This document shows, one piece after another, positions 7,103 to 16,771 of a DNA stretch of 64,000 nucleotides. The notes under the pieces are model-generated. The model was not told where the DNA came from. It saw nothing but the letters and a program-made list of their open reading frames with translations, and ran no database searches. The stretch lies in NCBI RefSeq assembly GCF_000518645.1, contig NZ_JADZ01000018.1:96862-160861 (forward strand), written 5' to 3'. Source of the stretch: Curvibacter gracilis ATCC BAA-807 (GTDB lineage Bacteria > Pseudomonadota > Gammaproteobacteria > Burkholderiales > Burkholderiaceae_C). Both the position numbers and the translations under genes were made by a program. Every line of letters begins with the position of its first letter. The first letter of the stretch is position 1.

Positions 7103-9490
7103 ATGGAACTCTTCAATCAGGCCATTTCACTTCATCAACAGGGGCGCCTGCCCGAGGCCCGCCAGCGCTACGAGCAATGGCGCCGAATGAATCCTGCCGA
7201 CATCAATGCCTTGCAACTGCTGTCAGTGTGCCTGGCCCAGATGGGTGAACTGCCCCAGGCCCTGCAGATGCTCGACCAGGCGATTGCCCTGGCCCCCCAG
7301 CAGCCCGCCTTTCACAACAACCGCGCGAACATGCTGCGCCTGCTGGGACGCCTGCCGGAAGCGCTGCAAAGCTGCACCCGGGCCATTCAGCTCAAACCCG
7401 ACTACGCCGAGGCCTACAACAACCGGGGCAATGTGCAGCAAGACCTCAAGTTGACCGATCTGGCCTTGAAGGACTATGCCGAAGCCATCCGCCTGAATCC
7501 GAACTATGCCGAGGCTCTGTACAACAGGGCCGTGGCGCTGCAAAGCGTGCAAAAGCACGCCGAGGCCATCGAGGGGCTGAACAAGGTGTTGGCCCTGGCG
7601 CCGGGGCAGCCTCAAGCCTTGGCAAGGCTGGCGGTGTCTTACAGCCATTTGCGCGAGTACGAGCAAGCCAAGCTTGCCATCGAACCAGCTTTGCAAGCCC
7701 AGCCAGAGAACACTGAATTTCTGCTGATTGCCGCCACGCTGGCCGTGGACTGGGCCCGGTACGACGAGGCCATCCAACATTGTGAAAAGCTGCTGGCACG
7801 CGAGCCCGGCAATGCGGCAGGGCTAGCCAAGCTGGCTTTTGCACACCATGTCAAAAAGCACCCTGTCAAGGCCCGGCTGTTTGCGGACAAGGCCCTGGTC
7901 GCCGACCCAGCCAATACCGAGGCATTGCTCGTCCAGGGGCACCTGGTCGCCAGTGAGAGCCTCTACGAAGAGGCCTTGGTGTACTACCAAAAGGCCGTCG
8001 AAAAAACGCCCACCTCAGGCCCTGCACACCTGTACGCGGGCCAGATGCTGGGTCAGCTCAAGCGATTTGACGAAGGCCTGCGCATGCTGGAAAAGGCCCG
8101 CGAACTGGAACCCGAGCAAAGCGGCGTCCTGGAATCGCTGGTCGACATCAAGCTGTCGAGCGCCCAGTGGCAAGGCTTGGACGCCCTGATCACCGACCTG
8201 AAGAAAGCGGTGCTGTCCGAGCACATTCAAAACCAGCCCCTGACCCTGGCCAAGGTGCTCAATGACCCGATGCTGCTCAAGCAAGGGGCCGAAAAAGTCG
8301 GCCAGGGGCTGGCACTCACCGACCAGGTCAAGCCCAAGTTTGCCCGCCGCGACCCGCGCCGCCAGAAAATCCGCATCGCCTACATATCGGCCGATTTCGG
8401 TGAGCACCCAGTGGCCTTGCTGTTGCTCGAAACCCTGACCCGGCACGATCGGGACCGCTTCGAACTGTATGCTTTCTCGCTGGGCCCCCTGCACGATGAC
8501 CAGATGAACCGGCGGATCACCGAATGCTTTGACCGCTTTTTGAATGTGCACGAGTCTTCGGACGCGGATGTGGCCGACATGGCGCGCCAGTTGGGCGTTG
8601 ATATCGCCATCGATCTGACCGGCTACACCGCCCAAAGCCGCCCCGGCATCTTCTCCAACCGGGCCGCCCCCGTGCAAGTCAACTACCTGGGCTTTCCAGG
8701 CACGCTGGGCGCCCCCTACATGGATTACATGATTGCCGACCCGGTGGTGATCCCAGACGAACTGCGTGGCGCCTACACCGAACAGATCGCCTACATGCCC
8801 GACCAGTTCATGCCCAATGACACACGCCGGCCTGTCAGTGCGCCCGCCAGCCGGGCCAGCCAGCAGTTGCCGGCGTCGGGCTTTGTGTTCTGCGGCTTCA
8901 ACAACCTCAACAAGCTGACCCCGGAGGTCTTTGACAGCTGGATGCGCATCTTGCTGGCGGTGCCCGATTCGGTGCTGTGGCTGCAGGCCGGGGGCGTGGT
9001 ACAGAAAGCCCTGCGTGAGCACGCCGAATCACGTGGAGTGGCCGGCGACCGTTTGGTGTTTGCCGGGCGGGTCCCCAGCCAGGCCGATCACCTGGCCCGC
9101 TATGCGCTGGCCGACCTGTTCCTGGATACCACCCCTTACAACGCGCACGCCACAGCCATGGATGCCCTGTGGGCCGGGCTGCCGGTGTTGACCTGCATGG
9201 GCCAGACTTTTGCCAGCCGAGTGGCCGGCAGCCTGGTGAGCGCCGCGGGACTGCCCGAGCTAGCATGCACTGAACGCAGCGAATTTGAACGCCTGGCCAT
9301 CGAAATCGCCACCACGCCAGGCCGTGCCCAAGCGCTCAAGCAGAAACTGGCCGACGGGCGCGCCCAAGCGCCGCTCTATGACAACGCTCTGTTCACCCGA
9401 AACCTGGAAGCCTTGTACGAGCAGATGTACCAACGTCATCTGCAAAGTCTGCCACCTGCCGTGTTGACGCTTGGGACGTCCAGCCGCTGA
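7103..9490 (+). CDS. TPR-GT41 protein, O-GlcNAc transferase (OGT/SPY)-like
   Basis: 795 residues. Residues 1 to about 390 are tandem tetratricopeptide repeats (for example QPAFHNNRANMLRLLGRLPEA, YAEAYNNRGNVQQDL, YAEALYNRAVALQS). Residues from about 420 form a GT41 glycosyltransferase: RIAYISADFGEHPVALLL with His near 435 at the position of human OGT His498, GFPGTLGAPYMDYMIADPVVIP, and FCGFNNLNKLTPEVFDSWMRIL with Lys near 604 matching the UDP-contacting Lys842. Bacterial relatives glycosylate Ser/Thr of surface proteins such as flagellins and adhesins. The start is set at the first TPR; ATG 7034 is an alternative and neither has a strong Shine-Dalgarno. A WecA-like pseudogene and other glycan genes follow. 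Confidence 0.88.
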   Translation: MELFNQAISLHQQGRLPEARQRYEQWRRMNPADINALQLLSVCLAQMGELPQALQMLDQAIALAPQQPAFHNNRANMLRLLGRLPEALQSCTRAIQLKPDYAEAYNNRGNVQQDLKLTDLALKDYAEAIRLNPNYAEALYNRAVALQSVQKHAEAIEGLNKVLALAPGQPQALARLAVSYSHLREYEQAKLAIEPALQAQPENTEFLLIAATLAVDWARYDEAIQHCEKLLAREPGNAAGLAKLAFAHHVKKHPVKARLFADKALVADPANTEALLVQGHLVASESLYEEALVYYQKAVEKTPTSGPAHLYAGQMLGQLKRFDEGLRMLEKARELEPEQSGVLESLVDIKLSSAQWQGLDALITDLKKAVLSEHIQNQPLTLAKVLNDPMLLKQGAEKVGQGLALTDQVKPKFARRDPRRQKIRIAYISADFGEHPVALLLLETLTRHDRDRFELYAFSLGPLHDDQMNRRITECFDRFLNVHESSDADVADMARQLGVDIAIDLTGYTAQSRPGIFSNRAAPVQVNYLGFPGTLGAPYMDYMIADPVVIPDELRGAYTEQIAYMPDQFMPNDTRRPVSAPASRASQQLPASGFVFCGFNNLNKLTPEVFDSWMRILLAVPDSVLWLQAGGVVQKALREHAESRGVAGDRLVFAGRVPSQADHLARYALADLFLDTTPYNAHATAMDALWAGLPVLTCMGQTFASRVAGSLVSAAGLPELACTERSEFERLAIEIATTPGRAQALKQKLADGRAQAPLYDNALFTRNLEALYEQMYQRHLQSLPPAVLTLGTSSR

Positions 9491-9503
9491 ATTGACCTTG
9501 AGA

Positions 9504-9527
9504 AGATGCCCCTGTGCTGGGGCATCT
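9504..9527 (+). terminator. Hairpin downstream of the OGT-like gene
   Basis: AGATGCCCC (9504-9512) and GGGGCATCT (9519-9527) form a perfect nine-base-pair stem with the loop TGTGCT, 13 bases after the stop. There is no T-run on either strand, so this is a probable but not canonical terminator. It could serve both converging genes (next stop at 9558). Confidence 0.55.
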
Positions 9528-9557
9528 ACTTGATCTGACAGGCCTTCAGCGCTTGGA

Positions 9558-10831
9558 TCAGTGCTTCAGCCAGTGGGGAATCTTGAAACGAACAATCGCC
9601 AGGTAAGCCAAGACATACAGAATGGCGAAAAGCGCACAGCACAGCATCAGCGCCAGTGTCGACTTCCAGAACAACACGGCGGGAAGCACCGTCAATGCAG
9701 AAAAGCCCCAAAGGTAAGGAGATGTGCGATTGTTTCGGATCAACAAATGGCGCACTCGCCCATCGTGAAACACCCCTTTGACCAGGCGGCGAAAAATCAA
9801 TTGGTGAAAATGCAGGGCGTCTGCCAAGCCCGGCGAATGCCCTCTGGCCGCTTTTCGATAGATCGAGAACAGGGTCTCCCACACCGGGTACATCAAGAGC
9901 AACACCGGGAACCAAGGTGAGACCTGGGGGTTGCGCTGCACCAGCATGATGGCCCCAAGCGCAATCACCCCGCCCCAGAGGTAAGCCCCCGCATCACCTG
10001 CGAACAACTGCCCGCGGGGATAGTTCCAGAACAAAAAGCCCGCCGTGGCGCCCACCAGCGCCATCATCAAGGCGGCCACGGCCCGGTCACCCACCTGCAA
10101 GGCCACATGGGCCAAAGCCAATGCGATCAAGGTCACGACCACCCCGGCCAAGCCGTTGTACCCGAAGAAATGTAGCCATCAATGATGTTGAAGGCATGCG
10201 GTAGCCCCGTGATCGCCAAGACGGCCAAGCCGATGCCCAGCCAAGCGAGCCATCAATGATGTTGAAGGCATGCGGTAGCCCCGTGATCGCCAAGACGGCC
10301 AAGCCGATGCCCAGCCAAGGCCCCTGAATCCGTGAGCCCAGGCGCACGCATGCTCGGGTTGGTCTGTTTTGTTGGGTCGTGCCCGTTCAACCGACGATCC
10401 AGCCAAGGCCAGGCCTGCAGCCAAGCATCCAGGCCCCCAATGCCCATGCGATTGATCGACAAATCCAACGCCCAGCAGGCCAGGCCGCCGCTCATGAGCG
10501 TGGCCAGCATGCGCCGACGCACCGAGACCCGCTGGGTCAGGTCTTCAAGCAAGCCCACCACCATCGCAGGAACCAGAGCCAACGTTGCCAGCAACACGGT
10601 TTTCAAAGGCAGGTGCAGATTGAGCTGCAACAACCAGCCATCCAAGCCTGCCCCCACCAGCCAGGCCAGAACCAACGCCACAACCAGCGCCACGCCACCG
10701 AGACGTGACACCTCGCCTTCATGAAAGCGCTGAGGCTTGTCATGGCTGTAGGCCCCAGCCGGCATGCGCAGCACCAGCCAGCCCCCGACGAACACGGCCA
10801 GCAGAAAGGCAATCGAGGTCAGCACCACCAT
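9558..10831 (-). pseudogene. WecA/MraY-like undecaprenyl-phosphate glycosyl-1-phosphate transferase, disrupted
   Basis: The N-terminal part (from ATG 10831, MVVLTSIAFLLAVFVGG...) and the C-terminal part (ending IVRFKIPHWLKH at 9558) are good halves of one polytopic enzyme that loads a sugar-1-phosphate onto undecaprenyl phosphate. The join is broken by three extra segments that put the gene in three frames: 88 nt ending at a repeated GGCCTTGGCTGG, a 74-nt duplication, and 14 nt inside the catalytic motif. Removing all three restores WPWLGIGLAVLAITGLPH, then AFNIIDG directly followed by YNGLAGVV, the family's signature. Downstream motifs are intact (FAGDAGAYLWGG, ADALHFHQLIFRR). As written it cannot make one protein. 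Assembly error is an alternative. Confidence 0.85.
10174..10319. repeat. 72-bp direct repeat, two copies with period 74
   Basis: Copy 1 is 10174-10245 and copy 2 is 10248-10319; they look identical and are separated by CG. Each encodes (minus strand) LGIGLAVLAITGLPHAFNIIDG of the WecA-like enzyme. The 74-nt period shifts the reading frame by two. Copy 2 contributes its last ten bases to a second direct repeat, CCAGCCAAGGCC, at 10311-10322 and 10399-10410 (period 88). Confidence 0.95.
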
Positions 10832-10903
10832 GCGCGCTCAACCTCCATGCCGTCGCTGGCCCACGGGATCAGATCTAACTCGGTCGAGGGGGTCAAATGC
10901 GCC

Positions 10904-11638
10904 TCAGGCCTGCGGCGCAGCGTCGACGCCACGCAGACGTGCCTGCTCGCGCTCAGCGGCCTGCAGACGACCCAACTGCTCGCGGGAGAAGAACTGGGCA
11001 TACGCCACCAAGGCTGCGCCTTCCGCATGCAGGGTGGCCAGGGCCTTGGGCGACAGGGCGGCAAAGCGCACGTCATCCAGGCGGTACAAGCCTTCCACCG
11101 GCTGGATCTGCCCGTTGTGGGTGGAGGTCAGCTCCCAAGGCACCAGCAGTTTGGCGGCCACCAAGGCATCGATGGCGCGCCAGGTTTGCGTGCGGCTGGT
11201 GTTGAAATCGACCAGGAAGTTCATGGCACGCTGGGTCTGTGGGCTGGGTTGGCCCGACGCATCGAAGAAAGGCATGCCCTCATCGGCGCCCACGATGTGA
11301 TCACCTTCATCGGTGGTGGACAGCACCAGGGTATCGGTGCCCTGCGGGCGGGCCAACGCGAATGGATAGCCGCGCATCGAGGCCGGAATGTACTGGCCCA
11401 GCCATTGACCCTGCGGACCCACCAGCAAATTGGTGTTGGGGATCAGCGAGGTGACGGCCATCAATTGCCAACGGCCACCAAACTCCACGAATGCCAGCGG
11501 CATGTGCGCAGCCGCCTTGGACAATTCGGCGGCCACCACCGGAATGAGGTTCAAGCCTGCGGCATAAAGATAGTTGCCCGGGTGCTTCCAGTATTTGCCC
11601 GCAAATGCTTCGGGGGTGACGGCTTTCAGTGCCTGCAT
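10904..11638 (-). CDS. SapC-family protein
   Basis: 244 residues from ATG 11638 (MQALKAVTPEAF). SapC proteins are named after a gene of the Campylobacter fetus S-layer secretion cluster; their biochemical role is not settled. The family pattern is visible: KYWKHPGNYLYAAGLNLIPVVAAEL near the start, PLAFVEFGGRWQLMAVTSLIPNTNLLVGPQGQWLGQYIPASMRGYPF, then the acidic FDASGQPSPQTQRAMNFL segment and a helical C-terminus. There is no signal peptide or membrane helix, so it is predicted cytoplasmic. It lies 72 bases upstream of the broken WecA-like gene on the same strand and is divergent from the fusion glycosyltransferase. Confidence 0.8.
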   Translation of the reverse strand: MQALKAVTPEAFAGKYWKHPGNYLYAAGLNLIPVVAAELSKAAAHMPLAFVEFGGRWQLMAVTSLIPNTNLLVGPQGQWLGQYIPASMRGYPFALARPQGTDTLVLSTTDEGDHIVGADEGMPFFDASGQPSPQTQRAMNFLVDFNTSRTQTWRAIDALVAAKLLVPWELTSTHNGQIQPVEGLYRLDDVRFAALSPKALATLHAEGAALVAYAQFFSREQLGRLQAAEREQARLRGVDAAPQA

Positions 11639-11775
11639 GAATGACCTTTGATCGAATTGAATGGGCGGCCCGGGCCAGCACCAGTGATTGGACAAAGCAC
11701 GATTCTAAATCGGAGGGGCGCGCTCCCTTTACCAACACCCCCGTGTCTGCCCCAAGAGGGCGAGATAATTCACGC

Positions 11776-14700
11776 ATGCAAAGTGCCTCCACCCCACTCC
11801 ACGTCTACCAACGCGACCTGAGCCTTGACGCCTCACATTCCCTGGGACGGTTGGCACAGTGGATTGCCCCGGGATCTCGCGTGCTGGACCTGGGCTGTGG
11901 TGCGGGGGCCCTGGGCCATTTGCTGCGCCAGCGTGGGACGGATCGCATTGACGGCATCACCTACAACCCCGCGGAGGCTGAGGCAGCACGCCAGTGGTAC
12001 CAACAGGTGGCCGTGGCCGACCTGGACCAGTGCGAGCTGGCCACCCTGCTGGGCGAGCAACGATACGACGTGATTGTTTGTGCCGATGTCCTGGAGCACC
12101 TGCGCTCGCCCGAACGCCTGCTGGCCCAATGTCGCCAACACTTGGCGCCAGGCGGTCAGCTGTTGGCCTCGATCCCGAATGCAGGCCATGCGGGCCTGAT
12201 TGGCGAACTGATGGGCGGGCGACTTGAGTACCGCGACGAAGGCCTGCTGGACCGAACCCACCTGCGATTCTTCACCCGCCGGAGCTGGCTCGGCTTTTTG
12301 GCCGATCAAGGCTGGGGCGCCACGCGGTTGGAGGGCATTCAACGGGATGTGCCTCAGACCGAATTCGAGGTGGCTTTCGACCTGTTGCCGCCGGCAGTGT
12401 CGCACTACCTGTGCACCTTGCCTGATGCACTGACCTACCAATTCATCACGGCCTGCGTGCCGGATGCCCCGCATTCGCCCACCTTGCAGGCACCCGTTGC
12501 GCCCCTGCCGCCCAGCTTCGGCACCACGCTCTACTGGGACCTGGGTCAAGGCTTCCAGGAAGCCCAAAAGCTGCAAGTCAGTGGCGTCATCGGACAAGAC
12601 TTTCAGACCCTGCGCTACCCCCTGCCCTCCAAGCTGGGACTGTGCGGGCTGCGGCTGGACCCCGCAGACCGACCCGGTTTCATGCGCTGGCACCGGCTGG
12701 AACTGCTGGATGCCACAGGTCTGCGCATTTGGGAGGCCGACTTCCGACAACTCGGCACCGCCGCACTGGCCGACTGCGCCCTGCATCAGATCAGCCTGGC
12801 CCCAGCGGTGGATGCACAGTCCGGGGTGCTGTCGGTGCTGGAGGGCTCAGACCCCTGGCTGGAACTGCCCCGCGCACTCCCTTGGCAGGCCCTGGCTGGT
12901 GGAACACTGCAAGCCAGCCTGGGCTGGCCTGCCTCCACCGACTACCTGGCCCTGCTGGAGCACTTGCGGCAAATTCAGCCCAGCGAGCAAGAACTGGCCC
13001 GCCTGCGCGACGCTTGGTCGACCGACCAGACCCACACGCAGCAGCTTGAACAGCAACTGCAAGCCATGGAACGAGAGTGGCGACACGAACATGGGCAGGC
13101 CGTAGCGCGGCACGAGCGGCTGCAAGCCCTGCAAGCCGAGCACGAGCAGACCCTGCAGGCCTTGCAACAAAGCCAGGAGGCCCTGCGGCAAAGCCACGCG
13201 GCACGGCAAGCCGCCCAAGCCCACCCCTTGCACCGACTGCTCAGGCTCGCCAGGCGCAGCCTGCGGCCCGCAGCAGCTCAGCAAGCCACCCCGTCGCCCG
13301 TGGCGGCCCCATCGGTGCCGTCCCTCGCCGCCACCCCGGACCCAGCCGCGGTGACCGCTGCAACGCCCGAACCCTCCGCCCGGCCCGCCTCGACGGCCAT
13401 AGCGCCCTTGATGCCGGCCTCGATCGCCCCGCCCTTGGCCCCCACGGTGGACATCATCGTGCCGGTGTACCGCGGCCTGAACGACACGAAGCAATGCCTT
13501 GAATCGGTTCTGGCCCACCATCAGCACACGCCCACCCGCCTGATCGTGATCAATGACTGCAGCCCTGAGCCCGAGTTGAGCGACTGGTTGCGCCAATGGG
13601 CCGCGACCCACTCCGAGGTGATGCTGCTGGAGAACGAAAGCAACCTGGGCTTTGTGGCCACCGTCAATCGCGGCATGGCGCTGAGCGAGGCCCACGACGT
13701 GCTGCTGCTCAACAGCGACACCGAGGTGGCCAACGACTGGCTGGACCGGATGCGCCGTGCGGCCTACAGCGCCCCCCGAGTGTCTTCAGTGACCCCGTTT
13801 TCAAACAACGCCACGATTTGCAGCTACCCCCGTTTTTGCGAAGCCAATGAGCTGCCCGAAGGGTTGGATACGGCGTCGCTCGACCAGATGCTGGCGCGGC
13901 ATCTGCCCGGGCAGACGGTGGACATCCCGACGGCCATCGGGTTTTGCATGTACATCCGGCGTGATTGCCTGCAGGTGGTGGGCCTGTTCGATGTAGAGCA
14001 CTTTGGCAAGGGCTACGGCGAAGAAAACGATTTTTGCTGCCGCGCCAGCGCCGCAGGCTGGCGCCATCTGCATGCTCTGGACACCTTTGTGCTGCACCGC
14101 GGCGGCGTGAGCTTTGGCGACAGCAAAAACGAACGTGAACGGGCCGCCATGCGCACCCTGCGCCGTCTGCACCCCGGCTATGAGGCCGAGGTTCAACGCT
14201 TTGTGCAGGCCGACCCGGCCCGCCCGGCCCGCCAGCAGATCGACCTGCTGCGCCTGCAGGCCACCGGCCGACCCAAGGTGCTGGCCGTGAGCCACAACGC
14301 CGCCGGTGGCACCCTGCAGCACATCCGCGAACTGGCACAACAGCTGGGCCAGAGAGCCGACTTTCTGCTGTTGCGGCCTTACGAAGGCGGCGTGCTGAAG
14401 CTGAGTTGTGTGGACCCGCGTGAGGGCTACCTGGAGAGCTTTCAGTTGCCCGACGAGGCCCCGGCCTTGCGAGCACGCCTGCAACAACTGGGCGTGGTGC
14501 TGGTGCACTACCACCACCTGCTGGACCACGGCAGCGAGGTGCTGAACCTGCCTCGCGACCTGGGTGTGCCTGCCGATTTCACCGCACACGACTTCTACAC
14601 CCTGTGCCCCCAGGTGTCGCTGGTAGACGTGAACGGGCGCTACTGCGGGGAGCAAGGGCCCAGCCAATGTGCCGCCTGCCTGCAAGAGCGCCCGGCCCCC

Positions 14701-15456
14701 GACCACAAGACCATCGAGGTGTGGCGCCGCGACCATCGCGCCATCTTGCAGCGCATGCGCCATGTGTTGGCCCCCAGCATCGACACGGCCCGCCGCATGC
14801 ACAGCTTCGTGCCCCAGGCCGAACTGCGCCTGGCCCCACACCCTGACCTGCCTGCGGGGCAGGCTTTGCCCAACCCGAACCCCCAGGCGCTGCCCGCGGG
14901 CGCACGGCTCAAGGTGGCGGTGATTGGCGCGTTGAACGTGCTCAAAGGCGCAGACCTGCTGGAGCAAACCGCGCTGTTGGCGGCCCGCCAGGGTATTCCC
15001 GTCGACTTTCACCTGCTGGGGCACGCTTACCGAGACCTCAGCACCCAACCTCGCGCGCACCTGACGGTTCATGGACGCTACCAGAACGATGAACTGCCCG
15101 CATTGCTGAATTGGCTGCACCCGGATGTGGTGTGGTTTCCGGTGCAGGCACCCGAGACTTACAGCTACACCCTCAGCGCCTGCCTGCAGGCGGGCCTGCC
15201 CATCGTGGCACCCGATCTGGGGGCTTTCCCGGCTCGGCTCGCAGGTCGCCCCTGGACGTGGGTTCTGCCTTGGAACACGGATGCCGCGGGCTGGCTGGCG
15301 GTTTTTCAGACACTCATGGCGCAGCATTTCAGCTCGGGGCAAGCGCCTGCATTACCGAACCTGAAACCAGGGCACTTCGAAGCTTTGCGCGTGCCCGCGT
15401 TTGATTATCAGAACGAGTATCTGCCTCGCGCCACCACAGCTGGAAATGACACCTGA
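11776..15456 (+). CDS. Methyltransferase-GT2-GT4 fusion glycosyltransferase (1226 residues)
   Basis: A very large cytoplasmic fusion. Residues about 10-220 are a class I SAM methyltransferase (VLDLGCGAGALGHLL near 35, DVIVCADVLEHLRSPERLL near 97). Residues about 245-400 form a beta-rich module starting LYWDLGQGFQEAQ, often found beside such glycosyltransferases. Residues about 405-475 are a Gln/Glu-rich coiled coil, followed by a Pro/Ala linker to about 550. The GT-A domain (about 556-800) has VDIIVPVYRGLNDT, INDCSPEPEL, the DXD-type LNSDTEVANDW and GYGEENDFC. A GT-B, GT4-like domain (about 831-1226) ends with LSACLQAGLPIVAPDLGAFP. The start at 11776 is chosen because the methyltransferase fold begins at once; GATAAT at 11763-11768 could be its -10 box, giving a nearly leaderless transcript. 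Sugar donors and acceptor are unknown. Confidence 0.9.
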   Translation: MQSASTPLHVYQRDLSLDASHSLGRLAQWIAPGSRVLDLGCGAGALGHLLRQRGTDRIDGITYNPAEAEAARQWYQQVAVADLDQCELATLLGEQRYDVIVCADVLEHLRSPERLLAQCRQHLAPGGQLLASIPNAGHAGLIGELMGGRLEYRDEGLLDRTHLRFFTRRSWLGFLADQGWGATRLEGIQRDVPQTEFEVAFDLLPPAVSHYLCTLPDALTYQFITACVPDAPHSPTLQAPVAPLPPSFGTTLYWDLGQGFQEAQKLQVSGVIGQDFQTLRYPLPSKLGLCGLRLDPADRPGFMRWHRLELLDATGLRIWEADFRQLGTAALADCALHQISLAPAVDAQSGVLSVLEGSDPWLELPRALPWQALAGGTLQASLGWPASTDYLALLEHLRQIQPSEQELARLRDAWSTDQTHTQQLEQQLQAMEREWRHEHGQAVARHERLQALQAEHEQTLQALQQSQEALRQSHAARQAAQAHPLHRLLRLARRSLRPAAAQQATPSPVAAPSVPSLAATPDPAAVTAATPEPSARPASTAIAPLMPASIAPPLAPTVDIIVPVYRGLNDTKQCLESVLAHHQHTPTRLIVINDCSPEPELSDWLRQWAATHSEVMLLENESNLGFVATVNRGMALSEAHDVLLLNSDTEVANDWLDRMRRAAYSAPRVSSVTPFSNNATICSYPRFCEANELPEGLDTASLDQMLARHLPGQTVDIPTAIGFCMYIRRDCLQVVGLFDVEHFGKGYGEENDFCCRASAAGWRHLHALDTFVLHRGGVSFGDSKNERERAAMRTLRRLHPGYEAEVQRFVQADPARPARQQIDLLRLQATGRPKVLAVSHNAAGGTLQHIRELAQQLGQRADFLLLRPYEGGVLKLSCVDPREGYLESFQLPDEAPALRARLQQLGVVLVHYHHLLDHGSEVLNLPRDLGVPADFTAHDFYTLCPQVSLVDVNGRYCGEQGPSQCAACLQERPAPDHKTIEVWRRDHRAILQRMRHVLAPSIDTARRMHSFVPQAELRLAPHPDLPAGQALPNPNPQALPAGARLKVAVIGALNVLKGADLLEQTALLAARQGIPVDFHLLGHAYRDLSTQPRAHLTVHGRYQNDELPALLNWLHPDVVWFPVQAPETYSYTLSACLQAGLPIVAPDLGAFPARLAGRPWTWVLPWNTDAAGWLAVFQTLMAQHFSSGQAPALPNLKPGHFEALRVPAFDYQNEYLPRATTAGNDT

Positions 15457-15509
15457 ATCAAGGGCCAGATAGGCCGACCTGATACCCAGACGAACCGCCC
15501 TCAGGCCGC

Positions 15510-16691
15510 TTAAAACGGCGATGCATCCACTTTGCGAGTAAATCGCTCTCGCAGATCGGCCACGGGGCCTTCAAACAGGTGGTAGACCAACGCCGAGATC
15601 AGCAGCACGCTGATCAGCCATCCGATCACGGCGGCGGCCAAGGCCCACGCGGTGACAGGCCCTTGCGCCTTCAGTACATGCAGGTACACGAACATCATCG
15701 GGAAATGGCTCAGGTAGATCGAGTAGGCGTACATGCTGAGCCGCCCCGTGAAGGCCGCCAAGCGTGGCTTGGCACTGAAGGATTGCGTCAGCCAGGGCAT
15801 GACCAGAAACGTACCGGCGGCCATGCAGGCGATGGCGGCCACGTTCCAGACCCGGCCCATGAGGGGGCTGACGGGCTGCAGCAAATCGCACACGCCATAC
15901 AGGCCCAAGCCCATCAGCGCCACTCCTGCCAGGGCCTTGGCGCCTTCGCGTGAGCGCCACCAAGGCTTGAACCACTTGTTCATCACTGCAGCCAACACAC
16001 CCCAGCCTGTGGCATCGAGGTGATAGATCGTCACTCGGCGAATATCAGCGTCCCAGCCAAAGAACTCGACCGAAGGCGCGTGCATTGCCCGCAACAAGGT
16101 GGGCCCCACGATCAAGAACAGCGACACCAGCATGAAGCGCGTTTGATTGCGCTTGACCCCCAGGCTGGCCACCAGGCCCAGCAGCAAGGGCATGCTGAAG
16201 TAGAACCATTCGTCCAGTGCCAGCGACCACGACTCGCCAAAGAAATGCGGGGTTGTTTCTGTCCACGCCAGGTTTTGCGAAAAAACCAGAAACTTCCAAT
16301 CAAAAACCCCTTCCATCCAGCCCCAGGAGACCAAAAGCAGATTCAGGATCAAAAACAGGTAGTAATTCGGCACGGTTCGAAACCACCGACGCAGCCAGAA
16401 ATCCCGGGCACAAGCCGCCCAGGGCCGCCCCGATTCAAAACTGCGAATCATCATGGCGCCAATCAAATAGCCGCTGAGCAGAAACAGCCATTCGATCGAC
16501 AACACAGCGCTGGCACTGAATCGAGCGAGCCAACCCTGAAACGGCAAAATGCCCTGGCTGAAGACAAACCCGATCAGGCCATGGTTGCACAAGACGATCA
16601 CAATGCTCAGACTGCGCAGGCAATCCAGCCCCAGGCTGCGGTTGGCGGGAGGAGGATGGGCGGGGTTGGTGGAAGGTGAAGACATCAGCAA
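15510..16691 (-). CDS. Acyltransferase-3 family O-acyltransferase (OafA-like)
   Basis: 393 residues with about ten transmembrane helices. The family signature is at the N-terminus (LGLDCLRSLSIVIVLCNHG, with Arg and His in helix 1) and in WSLALDEWFYFSMPLLL, the counterpart of the usual WSLxxExxFY motif. Such enzymes transfer acetyl or other acyl groups from the cytoplasm onto sugars of O-antigens, capsules or peptidoglycan. The last helix is followed by a short basic tail (ADLRERFTRKVDASPF); no SGNH domain is attached. ATG 16685 is an equally good start. The position between the fusion glycosyltransferase and an ABC exporter fits a role in decorating the locus's glycan. Confidence 0.88.
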   Translation of the reverse strand: MLMSSPSTNPAHPPPANRSLGLDCLRSLSIVIVLCNHGLIGFVFSQGILPFQGWLARFSASAVLSIEWLFLLSGYLIGAMMIRSFESGRPWAACARDFWLRRWFRTVPNYYLFLILNLLLVSWGWMEGVFDWKFLVFSQNLAWTETTPHFFGESWSLALDEWFYFSMPLLLGLVASLGVKRNQTRFMLVSLFLIVGPTLLRAMHAPSVEFFGWDADIRRVTIYHLDATGWGVLAAVMNKWFKPWWRSREGAKALAGVALMGLGLYGVCDLLQPVSPLMGRVWNVAAIACMAAGTFLVMPWLTQSFSAKPRLAAFTGRLSMYAYSIYLSHFPMMFVYLHVLKAQGPVTAWALAAAVIGWLISVLLISALVYHLFEGPVADLRERFTRKVDASPF

Positions 16692-16771
16692 GGGTGGTTG
16701 CGAATTACAGACCGGGGGCTAACTTTAAGCGCGTCCGACCCGAACTCTCGGCACATCAGCGCTCAGTGTGC

